This document shows, piece after piece, positions 46,897 through 55,175 of a DNA stretch of 64,000 bases (positions are counted from its first letter, which is position 1; each line of letters begins with the position of its first letter). The notes beneath the pieces are model-generated. The model saw nothing but the letters and a program-made list of their open reading frames with translations. It made no database searches and had not been told where the DNA came from. The DNA is from Streptomyces pactum (GTDB lineage Bacteria > Actinomycetota > Actinomycetes > Streptomycetales > Streptomycetaceae): contig NZ_CP019724.1 of the NCBI RefSeq assembly GCF_002005225.1, positions 1,550,001 to 1,614,000 on the forward strand. The letters are read 5' to 3'. The position numbers were made by a program, and so were the translations under genes.

Positions 46897-48402
46897 ATGA
46901 GCCCCGACGTAGACCTCACCGCCACGATGCCCGGCCCGCACCCGGTCCGCAACGGTTTCCTGCGGCTGGACCAGCGCATGTTCGAGGCCGTCGCCGCCCG
47001 TACCTGGCCCGGCGCCGACCCCCTGCTGCCCCGCCTGAGCCGCAGCGCCAACCACGGCGTGCTGTGGTTCGCGGCGGCTGCCGCACTGGCCGCGTCCCGC
47101 ACCCCGAGGGCCCGTCGCGCCGCCGCCCGGGGCCTCGCCTCGCTGAGTCTGGCCTCACTGGCGATCAACACCCTCGGCAAGCGCTCGGTCCGCCGCACCC
47201 GCCCCGTACTGGATCCGGTGCCGCTGGTGCGGCAGCTCAAGCGGCAGCCGATCACGACGTCCTTCCCCTCCGGGCACGCCGCGTCGGCCGCCGCGTTCGC
47301 GACCGGCGTCGCGCTGGAGTCCCCGGCGTGGGGCGCGGCGGTCGCCCCGGTGGCCGCCGCGGTCGCCCTGTCCCGGGTCTACACCGGCGTCCACTTCCCG
47401 AGTGACGTACTGGCGGGCGCGGCCCTCGGTGCGGGGGCCGCGTTCGCCGTCCGGGGCATGGTGCCGACGCGGGCGCAGCTCACCCCGCCGGCCCGGCCGC
47501 GGGCCGAGGTGCCGGCGCTGCCCGGCGGCGAGGGACTCGTCATGGTGGCCAACATCGGTTCGGGCACCTCGGACCGGGTGCGGGCGCTGTGCGACGCGCT
47601 GCCCGACGCGGAGGTGGTGGAGTGCGAGCCGGAGGACGTCCGGGCGGAGCTGGAGAAGGCGGCGGGACACGCCCGGGTGCTGGGGGTGTGCGGCGGCGAC
47701 GGCACCGTGAACGCCGCGGCCGGGATCGCGGTACGCCACGGACTGCCGCTCGCGGTGCTGCCCGGCGGCACGCTCAACCACTTCGCCTACGACCTCGGCG
47801 TGGAGGACGTGCGGGACCTGTGCCGGGCGCTGGAGCGGGGCGAGGGTGTGCGCGTGGACGTGGGCCGGTTCGCCTCCGGCGGGCGGCACGGCATCTTCCT
47901 GAACACCTTCAGCCTGGGCGTGTACCCGGAACTGGTGCGCGAGCGGGAGCGCTGGTCGCCCCGGATCGGCGGCTGGCCGGCCGGGGTGGTGGCGGCCGTA
48001 CGGGTGCTGCGCGCCGACCGGCACCCGCTGGAGGCGGAGGTACGGGGCCGCCGGCGCCCACTGTGGATGCTGTTCGCGGGCAACGGCACGTACCACCGCA
48101 GGGGCATCGCCTCCGGCCGCCGCCTCGACCTGGCGGACGGGCAACTGGACGTGCGGGTCGTGCACGGTGGCCGCCGGCCCGCCCTGCGGCTGCTGTCCGC
48201 GGCCCTGGCCGGTCCGCTGACCCGCTCCCCCGCTCACGCGGCGGTGCAGGTGAGCCGGCTGCGCCTGTCCGGGGTCGCGCCGGGCACGCTGATGGCGTTC
48301 GACGGCGAACTGACGGAGACGGAGGGCGACCTGACGCTGGAGAAGCTGCCCGAAGCGCTCACGGTGTACCGCCCGCTGCCCGGTGAGGGACTCCTCCTCT
48401 GA
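46897..48402 (+). CDS. PAP2 phosphatase - diacylglycerol kinase fusion protein
   Basis: A 501-residue two-domain lipid enzyme. Residues about 1-200 form a PAP2 phosphatase with all three motifs (KRSVRRTRP, SFPSGHAAS, SRVYTGVHFPSD) in a hydrophobic setting. Residues about 215-495 form a DAG/sphingosine kinase catalytic domain (VCGGDGTVNAAAGIA, LPLAVLPGGTLNHFAYDLG, GTLMAFDGE). The two halves have opposite formal activities on phosphatidic acid and diacylglycerol, suggesting a role in lipid turnover. This fusion is known in actinobacteria. Start ATG 46897. Confidence 0.92.
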   Translation: MSPDVDLTATMPGPHPVRNGFLRLDQRMFEAVAARTWPGADPLLPRLSRSANHGVLWFAAAAALAASRTPRARRAAARGLASLSLASLAINTLGKRSVRRTRPVLDPVPLVRQLKRQPITTSFPSGHAASAAAFATGVALESPAWGAAVAPVAAAVALSRVYTGVHFPSDVLAGAALGAGAAFAVRGMVPTRAQLTPPARPRAEVPALPGGEGLVMVANIGSGTSDRVRALCDALPDAEVVECEPEDVRAELEKAAGHARVLGVCGGDGTVNAAAGIAVRHGLPLAVLPGGTLNHFAYDLGVEDVRDLCRALERGEGVRVDVGRFASGGRHGIFLNTFSLGVYPELVRERERWSPRIGGWPAGVVAAVRVLRADRHPLEAEVRGRRRPLWMLFAGNGTYHRRGIASGRRLDLADGQLDVRVVHGGRRPALRLLSAALAGPLTRSPAHAAVQVSRLRLSGVAPGTLMAFDGELTETEGDLTLEKLPEALTVYRPLPGEGLLL

Positions 48403-48561
48403 CCCTTACCGCCGCACTCCCCTCCCCCCGACGCACGACGCCCTCCGCCCACGGACTCCGACCATTTCCTGACGCCTCGTCAATCCATATGGCGAGACGC
48501 GGGTCTCACCATCCGGCCGGTGCGCGTACCGTGACCGCATCGTCGGGAGAGGGGATCCACC

Positions 48562-49404
48562 ATGCCGAAGCCGCAGGAGACCGCCGTCTACACGCACGGA
48601 CACCACGAGTCCGTGCTCCGCTCGCACACCTGGCGCACCGCCGCCAACTCCGCCTCCTACCTGCTCGGCCTCCTGAAGCCGCACATGCGGATCCTGGACG
48701 TCGGCTGCGGCCCGGGCACCATCACCGCGGACCTGGCGGAACTGGTCCCGGACGGGCACGTCACCGGCGTGGACCGCGCGCCGGAGATCGTCGAGCGGGC
48801 CCGGGCCACGGCGGCCGGACGCGGTCTCGCCAACACCGCCTTCGCGGTCGCGGACGTACACGCCCTGGACTACCCGGACGACACGTTCTGCGTCGTCCAC
48901 GCCCACCAGGTGCTCCAGCACGTGGGCGATCCGGTGCGGGCCCTGCGCGAGATGCGGCGGGTCGCGAGGCCGAACGGCATCATCGCCGTCCGCGACTCGG
49001 ACTACGGCGCCATGACCTGGCACCCCGCCTCCCCGGGCATGGACGACTGGCTGGACCTGTACCACCGGGTGGCCCGCGCCAACGGCGGCGAGCCGGACGC
49101 CGGGCGCCGGCTGAAGGCCTGGGCGCTCGAGGCGGGGTTCACCGACATCACGGCGACCTCAGCCACCTGGACCTTCGCCACACCCGAGGAGCGGGAGTGG
49201 TGGAGCGGCCTGTGGGCGGACCGCACGCTGGCGTCGGCGTACGCCGAGCGCGCCACCGAGGGCGGCCACGCGACGACGGAGCAACTGCGGACCGTCTCGG
49301 CTGCCTGGCGGGAGTGGGGCGAGCGGCCGGAGGGCTGGTTCAGCGTCCTGCACGGGGAGATTGTCTGCCGAAAGGAAGCGAAAGAAAGCCTGCCGGGCGC
49401 CTGA
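48562..49404 (+). CDS. Class I SAM-dependent methyltransferase
   Basis: A 280-residue methyltransferase of the UbiE/Methyltransf_11 type. SAM motif I is ILDVGCGPGTITADLAEL, acidic loop VTGVDRAPEIVERAR, motif IV DTFCVVHAHQVLQHVGDP. The N-terminus (YTHGHHESVLRSHTWRTAANS) is shared by a group of actinobacterial and fungal methyltransferases of unknown substrate. The ATG follows GGGAGAGGGG. It lies in a monocistronic setting, 42 bp before a tiny membrane protein gene. Confidence 0.9.
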   Translation: MPKPQETAVYTHGHHESVLRSHTWRTAANSASYLLGLLKPHMRILDVGCGPGTITADLAELVPDGHVTGVDRAPEIVERARATAAGRGLANTAFAVADVHALDYPDDTFCVVHAHQVLQHVGDPVRALREMRRVARPNGIIAVRDSDYGAMTWHPASPGMDDWLDLYHRVARANGGEPDAGRRLKAWALEAGFTDITATSATWTFATPEEREWWSGLWADRTLASAYAERATEGGHATTEQLRTVSAAWREWGERPEGWFSVLHGEIVCRKEAKESLPGA

Positions 49405-49446
49405 TCGGTGGAATTCGGGAAACCAGTACGACAGGAGGTTCACATC

Positions 49447-49617
49447 ATGGTTCCGCTTCTGATCGTACTGCTTCTCGCAATCATTCTTTTCGGCGCAGGC
49501 TTCGCCGTGAAGATTCTCTGGTGGATTGCCTTGGCAGTCCTTGTCCTGTGGCTGCTGGGGTTCCTGCTCCGCGGGACGACGGCCGGCGGCGGCAGGGGCC
49601 GCTGGTACAGGTGGTGA
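49447..49617 (+). CDS. Small hydrophobic membrane protein
   Basis: A 56-residue protein that is nearly all membrane-embedded: VPLLIVLLLAIILFGAGFAV, then WWIALAVLVLWLLGFLL, ending in a basic Gly/Arg tail. The ATG at 49447 has ACAGGAGG upstream. Many Streptomyces encode such 'hydrophobic proteins' near stress loci; the function is unknown. Its codons are less GC-biased than its neighbours at the start. Confidence 0.8.
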   Translation: MVPLLIVLLLAIILFGAGFAVKILWWIALAVLVLWLLGFLLRGTTAGGGRGRWYRW

Positions 49618-49622
49618 GGCTG

Positions 49623-49651
49623 CTGCCCCGGGAGGTTCACTCCCGGGGCAG
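49623..49651. terminator. Bidirectional terminator, 12-bp perfect stem
   Basis: CTGCCCCGGGAG (49623-49634) pairs perfectly with CTCCCGGGGCAG (49640-49651) around a 5-base loop. It ends transcription of the small membrane protein gene on the plus strand and overlaps the last codons of gvpK, whose stop lies in the loop, so it likely serves both strands. Confidence 0.75.
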
Positions 49652-49930
49652 TAGCGGTCCCAGCGGCCCGAGGTCCAGGTTCAGGTCCTCGGGCCGCAGG
49701 CCGTAGCGGTCGCGCAGTTCCGTCATGCGGTCGTCGAGGAGCATCAGGGTGAGCCCGATCCGCTCCTCCTGCTCCTCGCTCAGGTCGCCCTCGTCGACGC
49801 GGCGCAGTGCCTGGCGTTCCATGAGCTGGCGCAGCAGCTCGACGACCGTCAGCACCAGTTTGATCAGATCGCGCTCGACCGTGTCGGGTTCGAGGTCGAG
49901 GCGCTTGCGGGGCTCTCGGTGTTCGCTCAC
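49637..49930 (-). CDS. gvpK: Gas vesicle protein GvpK
   Basis: A 97-residue GvpK. The core LDLEPDTVERDLIKLVLTVVELLRQLMERQALRRVD and LTEEQ-like LSEEQEERIGLTLMLLDD match the family. Last gene of the gas vesicle operon. GTG 49930 is preceded by GGGGACTGAC and lies one base after the gvpS stop. Small accessory protein needed for vesicle assembly by family; there is no sign of truncation. Confidence 0.93.
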   Translation of the reverse strand: MSEHREPRKRLDLEPDTVERDLIKLVLTVVELLRQLMERQALRRVDEGDLSEEQEERIGLTLMLLDDRMTELRDRYGLRPEDLNLDLGPLGPLLPRE

Positions 49931-49931
49931 G

Positions 49932-50114
49932 TCAGTCCCCGAACGGCGACGGGACATCGCGGTTGACCGAGCTGATCAGCGCGTTCAGGTCGATGCGGAC
50001 CAGGTCGACGTCCGCGATGCGCAGCGTGACGTCGCCGGTGATGACCACGCCGCCGGCCAGCAGTCGGTCGAGCAGGTCGACGAGGGCGATCTCACGGCGT
50101 TCGACGACGGTCAT
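49932..50114 (-). CDS. gvpS: Gas vesicle protein of the GvpA/J family (GvpS)
   Basis: A 60-residue member of the GvpA/GvpJ family. The vesicle-core segment LVDLLDRLLAGGVVITGDVTLRIADVDLVRIDLNALI is the amphipathic structural unit seen in GvpA. It lacks any C-terminal tail. The ATG overlaps the stop of gvpL. Named by position after the S. coelicolor order. Confidence 0.9.
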   Translation of the reverse strand: MTVVERREIALVDLLDRLLAGGVVITGDVTLRIADVDLVRIDLNALISSVNRDVPSPFGD

Positions 50115-50908
50115 GAGCCCTCCCCCGTGCTTTCCTCGCCGGCCGCCCCTTCTTCACCGGCGAAGGAATAGGCCGCCCACGGTCCGGTGAGTTCCACGCG
50201 AATTCCGGGAGCGTCGTCCTTCGTCCGGTCCACCATTTCCACGAATTCCTCCGACACGTCGCGCCGCACCAAATAGGCGGCGTTGAGCACGTTCCGTCCG
50301 GCCGCACCGGAAAGGCGGGGGTTCTGCGGCGCGTGCAGCCGCGCGTCGTCGGCCCGGGTGGCCAGCGTCCCGTGCAGGCGGGTCGCGAAATCCTCGGCCC
50401 GGCTCCACAGGTCGTCGTTCGCCCGCGTGCGCATGCGCCGCTGCCGCAGGTAGTCCCGGCCCGAGGCGGGCTTAGGGGCGGGCCGCTCCGGTCCGGCGGC
50501 CTGCTCCGGCTCCGCCTCCACGTACACCTTGACGCCCCATTCCACCCGCCCGTCCAGCCGCTCCAGCGTGCGCCGGAAGGCCTCCCCGCGCTCCTCCATC
50601 ATCACGCGTACGCCGCTGTCGTCCCGGAAGACGGTGGCCAGCCGGAGCGGCAGCGGGGTGGTGACGGCGGTGAGCGCGTCGATGACCTGCTGGTGGGCGC
50701 GGGCGGTCCCGGCGAGCCAGTCCAGGTCCTCCAGGTGGGCGCGGAGCGCCTCCTCGCAGAAGTCGGCCTCGGGCACATGGCTGACGACGGCGACCAGGTC
50801 ACCGTGGGGCAGCAGCCGGGGCGGGTCGCCCGCGACCCCGGTCAACTGCGACTGGAGGGCCGCGCCGAAGGGGCGGCAGACGGCGTAGACGTACCGCAGT
50901 CCGGTCAT
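50111..50908 (-). CDS. gvpL: Gas vesicle protein GvpL/GvpF family
   Basis: A 265-residue GvpL/F protein. Family marks: YVYAVCRPF start, GDLVAVVSHVPEADF, FCEEALRAHLEDLDWLAGTARAHQQVIDAL, PLPLRLATVFRDD and the C-terminal strand VELTGPWAAYSF. Members coat or nucleate vesicle growth. It is the second L/F gene of the cluster, with gvpF at 53414-54187. Start and stop overlap both neighbours by 4 bases. Confidence 0.93.
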   Translation of the reverse strand: MTGLRYVYAVCRPFGAALQSQLTGVAGDPPRLLPHGDLVAVVSHVPEADFCEEALRAHLEDLDWLAGTARAHQQVIDALTAVTTPLPLRLATVFRDDSGVRVMMEERGEAFRRTLERLDGRVEWGVKVYVEAEPEQAAGPERPAPKPASGRDYLRQRRMRTRANDDLWSRAEDFATRLHGTLATRADDARLHAPQNPRLSGAAGRNVLNAAYLVRRDVSEEFVEMVDRTKDDAPGIRVELTGPWAAYSFAGEEGAAGEESTGEGS

Positions 50909-51231
50909 GGTGCCTCCCTCGGTACGCGGCCCGGATCCAGTTCGCGCAGGCGCTCGCGCAGCTCGGCGTTCTCCCGGGTCAGTTCGTCGCGCCGGGCGCG
51001 CGAGGAGAGCGCGGGGTCGCTCTCCCACCAGTCGATGCCCATTTCCTTGGCCTTGTCGACGGACGCCACGACCAGCCGCAGCTTGATGGTGAGCAGCTCT
51101 ATGTCGAGCAGGTTGATCCGGATGTCGCCGGCGATGACGACTCCCTTGTCGAGCACCCGCTCCAGGATGTCGGCGAGATTGGCGCTCTGTCCCTGGCCAT
51201 AGGGATCGGGCAGCCGGCTGGGTGTGGTCAT
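50905..51231 (-). CDS. gvpJ: Gas vesicle protein GvpJ (GvpA family)
   Basis: A 108-residue GvpA-family protein. The structural segment NLADILERVLDKGVVIAGDIRINLLDIELLTIKLRLVVASVDKAKE is followed by a short coiled tail (RRDELTRENAELRERLREL). Minor structural subunit by family. Overlaps both gvpZ (4 bases) and gvpL (4 bases). Confidence 0.93.
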   Translation of the reverse strand: MTTPSRLPDPYGQGQSANLADILERVLDKGVVIAGDIRINLLDIELLTIKLRLVVASVDKAKEMGIDWWESDPALSSRARRDELTRENAELRERLRELDPGRVPREAP

Positions 51232-52412
51232 CGACGGCTCCCGCTGTCGGCGTCCTCGTCCTCGTCACGGGACGCGTACTCGTCCTCGCCGGCTTCCCCG
51301 TCGTCCTCGTATCCGGCTTCGGGCTCCTCGTACTCCGCCTCCGGTTCGTCTTCCGGCTCTTCCCCGGGTTCTTCCTCGTACTCGCCCCCGTCCTCGCCCT
51401 CGTACTCGGTGTCCGGCGCCTCCTCCTCGTCCTCGTACCCGGCGTCCGGCGCCTCCTCCTCGTCCTCGTACCCGGCGTCCGGCGCATCCTCCCCGCCCTC
51501 GTGGGCCTCCGCGCCGTCCTGGCTCTCCTCCTGCTCCTGCGCGAGGGCGTCCTCGTGGCTGCGGACGACCTCGCCGTCGCGGATCTCGCCGCGCCAGCCG
51601 TCGTCCGCCTCGCCCTTGAGGGTGATGTGACGGACGTAGTTCTTCAGGTCGAGGCGGGCCCGGCGGCCCTGGGCGCGCCAGATGTTGCCGGTCTTCTCGA
51701 ACAGCCCCTGGGGGTAGTACTCGATGACCAGGATCACGCGGGTGAGGTTGTCGGCCAGCTCGTGGAAGCTGACGACGCCCTTCGTCGAGCCCTTGGCGCC
51801 CTCCGACGTCCAGGAGATGCGGTCGTCGGGCACCTGCTCGGTGGTCGTCGCCTTCCAGCTCCGGTTGGACCAGAAGACCTTGAGCTGCCAGTCGGAAGAG
51901 GTGTCGTCGGCGCGGTTCGCGCTCTTGACGCCCTTGGCGAAGGTGCTGAAGTCCTGGTACTGCGTCCACTGGTCGTAGGCCGTGCGCAGCGGTACGCCGA
52001 CGTCGACGTACTCGATGATGACGGTCGGCTTCTGACCGCCGCCGCCCTTCTTCCCGCCCTTGCCGCCGCCGAGGTTCTTGACGGCGCCGACCACGTTGTC
52101 CTTGACCTTGCCGGCCCCGACCTCGAACGCGGTCCGCAGGGGGCTCTTGCCCTCGGCGAGCTTGCGCCCGCCGTCGAGTGCGAGCTTGGCGAATCCGGGG
52201 CTGTTGCCCTCGGCGATGTCGTTCAGCTTGCCGGTGGTCTCGCCGAGCTTGGTGCCGACACCGGTCAGCAGCCGCGTGAGCTGGGCGGCGAGATAGTCCT
52301 GCAGTTCCTCCTTGAGGCGGTCGGCCGCCTCGCTCCGGGCCACGTCCGCGACCGGGTTCTTCTTCGCGGCCTTGCCCGCCGTGGAGGCGGCGGATCCGAC
52401 GGTGTCGGTCAT
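51228..52412 (-). CDS. gvpZ: Gas vesicle cluster SRPBCC protein with acidic repeat tail (GvpZ)
   Basis: A 394-residue protein. The N-terminus is helical (residues 1-110). The middle part (about 128-275) is a SRPBCC/polyketide-cyclase-like domain (IIEYVDVGVPLRTAYDQWTQ, DRISWTSEGAKGSTKGVVSF, RVILVIEYYPQGLFEKTG). The last 110 residues are very acidic with repeats of the type DAGYEDEEEAP, coded by a 33-bp DNA repeat near 51420-51490. The order in the cluster matches gvpZ of S. coelicolor as I recall it. The role in vesicles is unknown; the tail may balance the basic tail of GvpY encoded just upstream. Confidence 0.85.
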   Translation of the reverse strand: MTDTVGSAASTAGKAAKKNPVADVARSEAADRLKEELQDYLAAQLTRLLTGVGTKLGETTGKLNDIAEGNSPGFAKLALDGGRKLAEGKSPLRTAFEVGAGKVKDNVVGAVKNLGGGKGGKKGGGGQKPTVIIEYVDVGVPLRTAYDQWTQYQDFSTFAKGVKSANRADDTSSDWQLKVFWSNRSWKATTTEQVPDDRISWTSEGAKGSTKGVVSFHELADNLTRVILVIEYYPQGLFEKTGNIWRAQGRRARLDLKNYVRHITLKGEADDGWRGEIRDGEVVRSHEDALAQEQEESQDGAEAHEGGEDAPDAGYEDEEEAPDAGYEDEEEAPDTEYEGEDGGEYEEEPGEEPEDEPEAEYEEPEAGYEDDGEAGEDEYASRDEDEDADSGSRR

Positions 52413-53149
52413 CGCTCACCACCGCCCTTCGTCTGCCGGGTCCCGGCCCCGCGTGCGGCGCCCCGGGTGCCGGCCGTCTTCTTGCCGGCCGTCTTCTTGG
52501 CGGCCGTCTTCCCGGCGGGCTGCGCCCGCTTCGCCGCGGCCTTCTTCGCGGGCGCCTCGGCCGCCTTCTTCGCGGGCGCCTTCTTGGCGGCCCTCCGTGC
52601 CTCGGGCGGGGCCTTCTTCGCGGCCCGCTCGCGGTGCGGTTCGCGCCGCTCCGGGCGCCGCTCCGTGCCGCGCTCTTCTTCGGACGGCTCCTGACCGGAC
52701 CGCTCGCCGGCCGGCTCGTCCTCCTCGTAGCGCTCGTCCTCGTACTCCGCGCGCTCGCCGTCGTACTCCGAGTCCTCCGAGGCCTCGGGGTCACGGGAGT
52801 CGCCGGATCCGGCGCCCGGCGCCCGGGACGCCACGCCGGAGAGCTGGTCGCGCACCTGGGCGGTACGCCCGTGCAGGCGGTCGGCGAGCGCGTCGATCTG
52901 CCGCTCGACCATGGCGCCCGAGGCCGCCTTGCCCACGCCCCGCAGATCGGTGCGTAGCTGGTCGCCGATCTCCTTGAACTGGGGGTTGTCCTGTAGCTGA
53001 GTGGAGACCAGCTCCGCGATGCCCTTCGGGGTCAGGTTCATCTTCTTGCCGGCCACCATGGTGCCCACGGCGACCGCCAGTTTCAGCTTCTTCGTGCGTC
53101 CCAGCAGATAACCGGCCCCTACCGCGAGGCCCAGTCCGACTCGATTCAT
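52409..53149 (-). CDS. gvpY: Gas vesicle cluster protein with Lys/Ala-rich tail (GvpY)
   Basis: A 246-residue protein. It begins with a short hydrophobic start (GLGLAVGAGYLLGRTKKLKLA) and a region DNPQFKEIGDQLRTDLRGVG. Then comes an acidic stretch, and the last 75 residues are highly basic with KKAPAKKAAEAPAKKAAAK, like histone H1 or mycobacterial histone-like tails. The function is unknown; such tails bind nucleic acids or polyanions. Position between gvpG and gvpZ gives the name. Four-base overlaps with both neighbours indicate strict co-translation. Confidence 0.85.
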   Translation of the reverse strand: MNRVGLGLAVGAGYLLGRTKKLKLAVAVGTMVAGKKMNLTPKGIAELVSTQLQDNPQFKEIGDQLRTDLRGVGKAASGAMVERQIDALADRLHGRTAQVRDQLSGVASRAPGAGSGDSRDPEASEDSEYDGERAEYEDERYEEDEPAGERSGQEPSEEERGTERRPERREPHRERAAKKAPPEARRAAKKAPAKKAAEAPAKKAAAKRAQPAGKTAAKKTAGKKTAGTRGAARGAGTRQTKGGGER

Positions 53150-53409
53150 GGTGCCGTCCCGTTGCCCAATCCCGCGCTCGTGCGCGTAGCGATCTCCAGC
53201 CGGTCCAGAAGCTCGTCCTCCTGTCGGTCGAACTCCTCCTCGGTGATCTCGCCGGCCTCCAACTGCTCCTCCAGACGGGTTAGTTCGGCCCGAATCGTGG
53301 CGGGGTCGTAGTAGATCCGCTCGGCCTCGCGCATTACCTGTCTGATGGCCCACCCGCTGCCGCGCACCGGGGCGAACGGCAGCAGCAGGACCTCCGAGAT
53401 CAGTCCCAC
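53146..53409 (-). CDS. gvpG: Gas vesicle protein GvpG
   Basis: An 87-residue GvpG. Family core: GLISEVLLLPFAPVRGSGWAI and LTRLEEQLEAGEITEEEFDRQEDELLDRL. GTG 53409 starts just at the conserved GLI; an in-frame ATG at 53439 would overlap gvpF and adds a non-conserved stretch. Small accessory protein that helps assembly. It overlaps gvpY by 4 bases. Confidence 0.92.
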   Translation of the reverse strand: MGLISEVLLLPFAPVRGSGWAIRQVMREAERIYYDPATIRAELTRLEEQLEAGEITEEEFDRQEDELLDRLEIATRTSAGLGNGTAP

Positions 53410-53413
53410 GTCG

Positions 53414-54187
53414 TCACCCCACTCCGGCGTCCACGCCACCGGCCGCGGTGCCCGCGGGCTCGGCCGGGCCGGGCTCGACGAAGCTGTACGGCGGCAGCGG
53501 ACCGTTCACGCGCACCTCCAGGTGCGGCATCTCCCTGCGGGCCTGCTCGACGGCCGCCAGGAACTCCTCGGCCGACTCGCGGTTCACCAGGAACGACACG
53601 TTGGCCAGCCAGCCGGTGGACTCGGGACCCACGCTCACGGCGTCGGCGGCCCGCTCCAGGGCCCGCTCCAGCGTGGTGGCGTCCTCGGCCTCCTTGCCCT
53701 TGACCGCGGCCGCGACCATCTCGCCGAGCTGAATCTTGGCCTCGTAACTTCCGCCTCCCGCCTGCCGGTTGGACTCGGCCAGCGCGCGGATCTCCGGGTT
53801 CTCGGCCATCACGTGGTGCAGGACGGCCTCTTCGACGTGGTTGGCCTTGATGTTGTACTCGACCCGGCCGTCCAGCGCCCCGAGGCGTTCCCGGTAGTGC
53901 TCGGCCCGCTCGGCGAGCACACCGGTGACCGCCTCGTCGTCCGGGGCGACGCTGCCGAAGCGCATGGGCAGGACACAGCCCGCCGCGCCGACCTCGCTCA
54001 GCACGTTCTGGTGGGCGAGCAGCTCCCTGCGCTTGGGGCGCAGTCCCTCGGGCGCGTCACTGACGACGGCCGCCAGCTCGCCCTCCTTCAGGATCCGCAC
54101 CTCCCGCGGCGGATCGCCGACGCCACTGAGGCCCTCGGGCAGCGAGGCGTGGGAGCCGGCGGTGATGCCGTAGACGTACGTACTCAC
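53414..54187 (-). CDS. gvpF: Gas vesicle protein GvpF
   Basis: A 257-residue GvpF/L protein. YVYGITAGSHASLP start, ELAAVVSDAPEGLRPKRRELLAHQNVLSEV, LPMRFGSVAPDDEAV, and the end strand EVRVNGPLPPYSFVEP all match the family. GTG start, overlapping the gvpA stop by 4 bases. GvpF binds GvpA monomers in other systems, which fits the immediate linkage. Confidence 0.93.
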   Translation of the reverse strand: MSTYVYGITAGSHASLPEGLSGVGDPPREVRILKEGELAAVVSDAPEGLRPKRRELLAHQNVLSEVGAAGCVLPMRFGSVAPDDEAVTGVLAERAEHYRERLGALDGRVEYNIKANHVEEAVLHHVMAENPEIRALAESNRQAGGGSYEAKIQLGEMVAAAVKGKEAEDATTLERALERAADAVSVGPESTGWLANVSFLVNRESAEEFLAAVEQARREMPHLEVRVNGPLPPYSFVEPGPAEPAGTAAGGVDAGVG

Positions 54188-54621
54188 TCCTGCTCCTCCT
54201 TCCGGCGCGAGGGCGCGGCCTTGCGGGCGCGCGGACGCGATGTGGTCTCGCGCTCGGAGCCGCCCTCGTCACGGGCCTGCTTGAACGCGTCGGAGATGGT
54301 CTCGGCGGCGCCGGACAGCGCCCCCTTGGACTTGCCGCGGGCGCCGGACTCGGTCATCTCGCCGACCAGGTCGGGCAGACCCGGGTCCTTGCGCGGCCCG
54401 GCCTCCAGATCGAGCCGGTTGCACGCCTCGGCGAAGCGCAGATAGGTGTCCACGCTGGCGACGACGACGCGAACGTCGATCTTCAGGATCTCGATGCCGA
54501 CCAGGGAGACGCGCACGAATGCGTCGATGACGAGCCCCCTGTCCAGAACGAGCTCCAGCACGTCGTAGAGACCGCTGCTGCCGCCTCCGCCGCCGGTCTG
54601 TTGTGCCGGTACGACACTCAT
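54184..54621 (-). CDS. gvpA: Major gas vesicle structural protein GvpA (extended form)
   Basis: A 145-residue GvpA. The vesicle wall segment is SGLYDVLELVLDRGLVIDAFVRVSLVGIEILKIDVRVVVASVDTYLRFAEA. Classical GvpA has about 70 residues; this one has a 60-residue charged tail (KDPGLPDLVGEMTESGARGKS..., ending in RRKEEQE), as is common in Streptomyces. Long tails would hinder dense wall packing, so the vesicle role in this genus is doubtful. ATG 54621; gvpO lies 66 bp upstream. Confidence 0.93.
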   Translation of the reverse strand: MSVVPAQQTGGGGGSSGLYDVLELVLDRGLVIDAFVRVSLVGIEILKIDVRVVVASVDTYLRFAEACNRLDLEAGPRKDPGLPDLVGEMTESGARGKSKGALSGAAETISDAFKQARDEGGSERETTSRPRARKAAPSRRKEEQE

Positions 54622-54687
54622 GCCTGCTGTTCCTCCATCTTGGGTGTGGGTGCGTTCGGTCGGCCGGGGCCGGGCGGGTCGGGCGGC

Positions 54688-55059
54688 CTAGCGGCCGCCG
54701 GATCCGCGCGCGTCGGCCCGCCCGCGCTCGTAGCGTCGGACCCGCCGGTAGCCGGTGAGCTGCCCCTCGGCATCGAGCTCCACCTGGTAGCTCGCCATCA
54801 GGCTCATCGTGTCGGGCACCCGCTCGAGTTCGAGGATCTCGACCTCCAGAGACCAGCCCTCCTCCGTCCGCTCGAAGGACGACACGGACTCCGCGGTCAT
54901 GCCGGTGAGCTCCGCGAGCTGGGCGCGCGCGTCGCGCAGCACCTCCATCGGCCGGGGCCGACGCGACTCCTGTGAGTCTTGGGTCTTCTGTGTTCTCTGT
55001 GACTTATGTGAACTCTGTTGTGAGCCTTGCGATTCGGGCGTGTTGTTCGTGTTCGACAT
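54688..55059 (-). CDS. gvpO: Gas vesicle protein GvpO
   Basis: A 123-residue GvpO, the first gene of the cluster. Core: MEVLRDARAQLAELTGMTAESVSSFERTEEGWSLEVEILELERVPDTMSLMASYQVELD. The first 35 residues are Asn/Gln/Ser-rich (TPESQGSQQSSHKSQRTQK) and their DNA has repeated GTGACTTATG-like words. ATG 55059 follows GGGGGAGG. The gap to the LigD-type gene (116 bp) is likely to hold the gvp promoter, but no boxes were recognised. Confidence 0.93.
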   Translation of the reverse strand: MSNTNNTPESQGSQQSSHKSQRTQKTQDSQESRRPRPMEVLRDARAQLAELTGMTAESVSSFERTEEGWSLEVEILELERVPDTMSLMASYQVELDAEGQLTGYRRVRRYERGRADARGSGGR

Positions 55060-55175
55060 GGCCACCTCCCCCTTCGTGTGGCCGCAAGAGTGTTCGCCAA
55101 ACCTCCATCGGCGCGTGCATGTGCCACCCGCCGACGCCCACCGCCCCGCCCCCTGCCCCCTCGGCCGCGCGGGGG

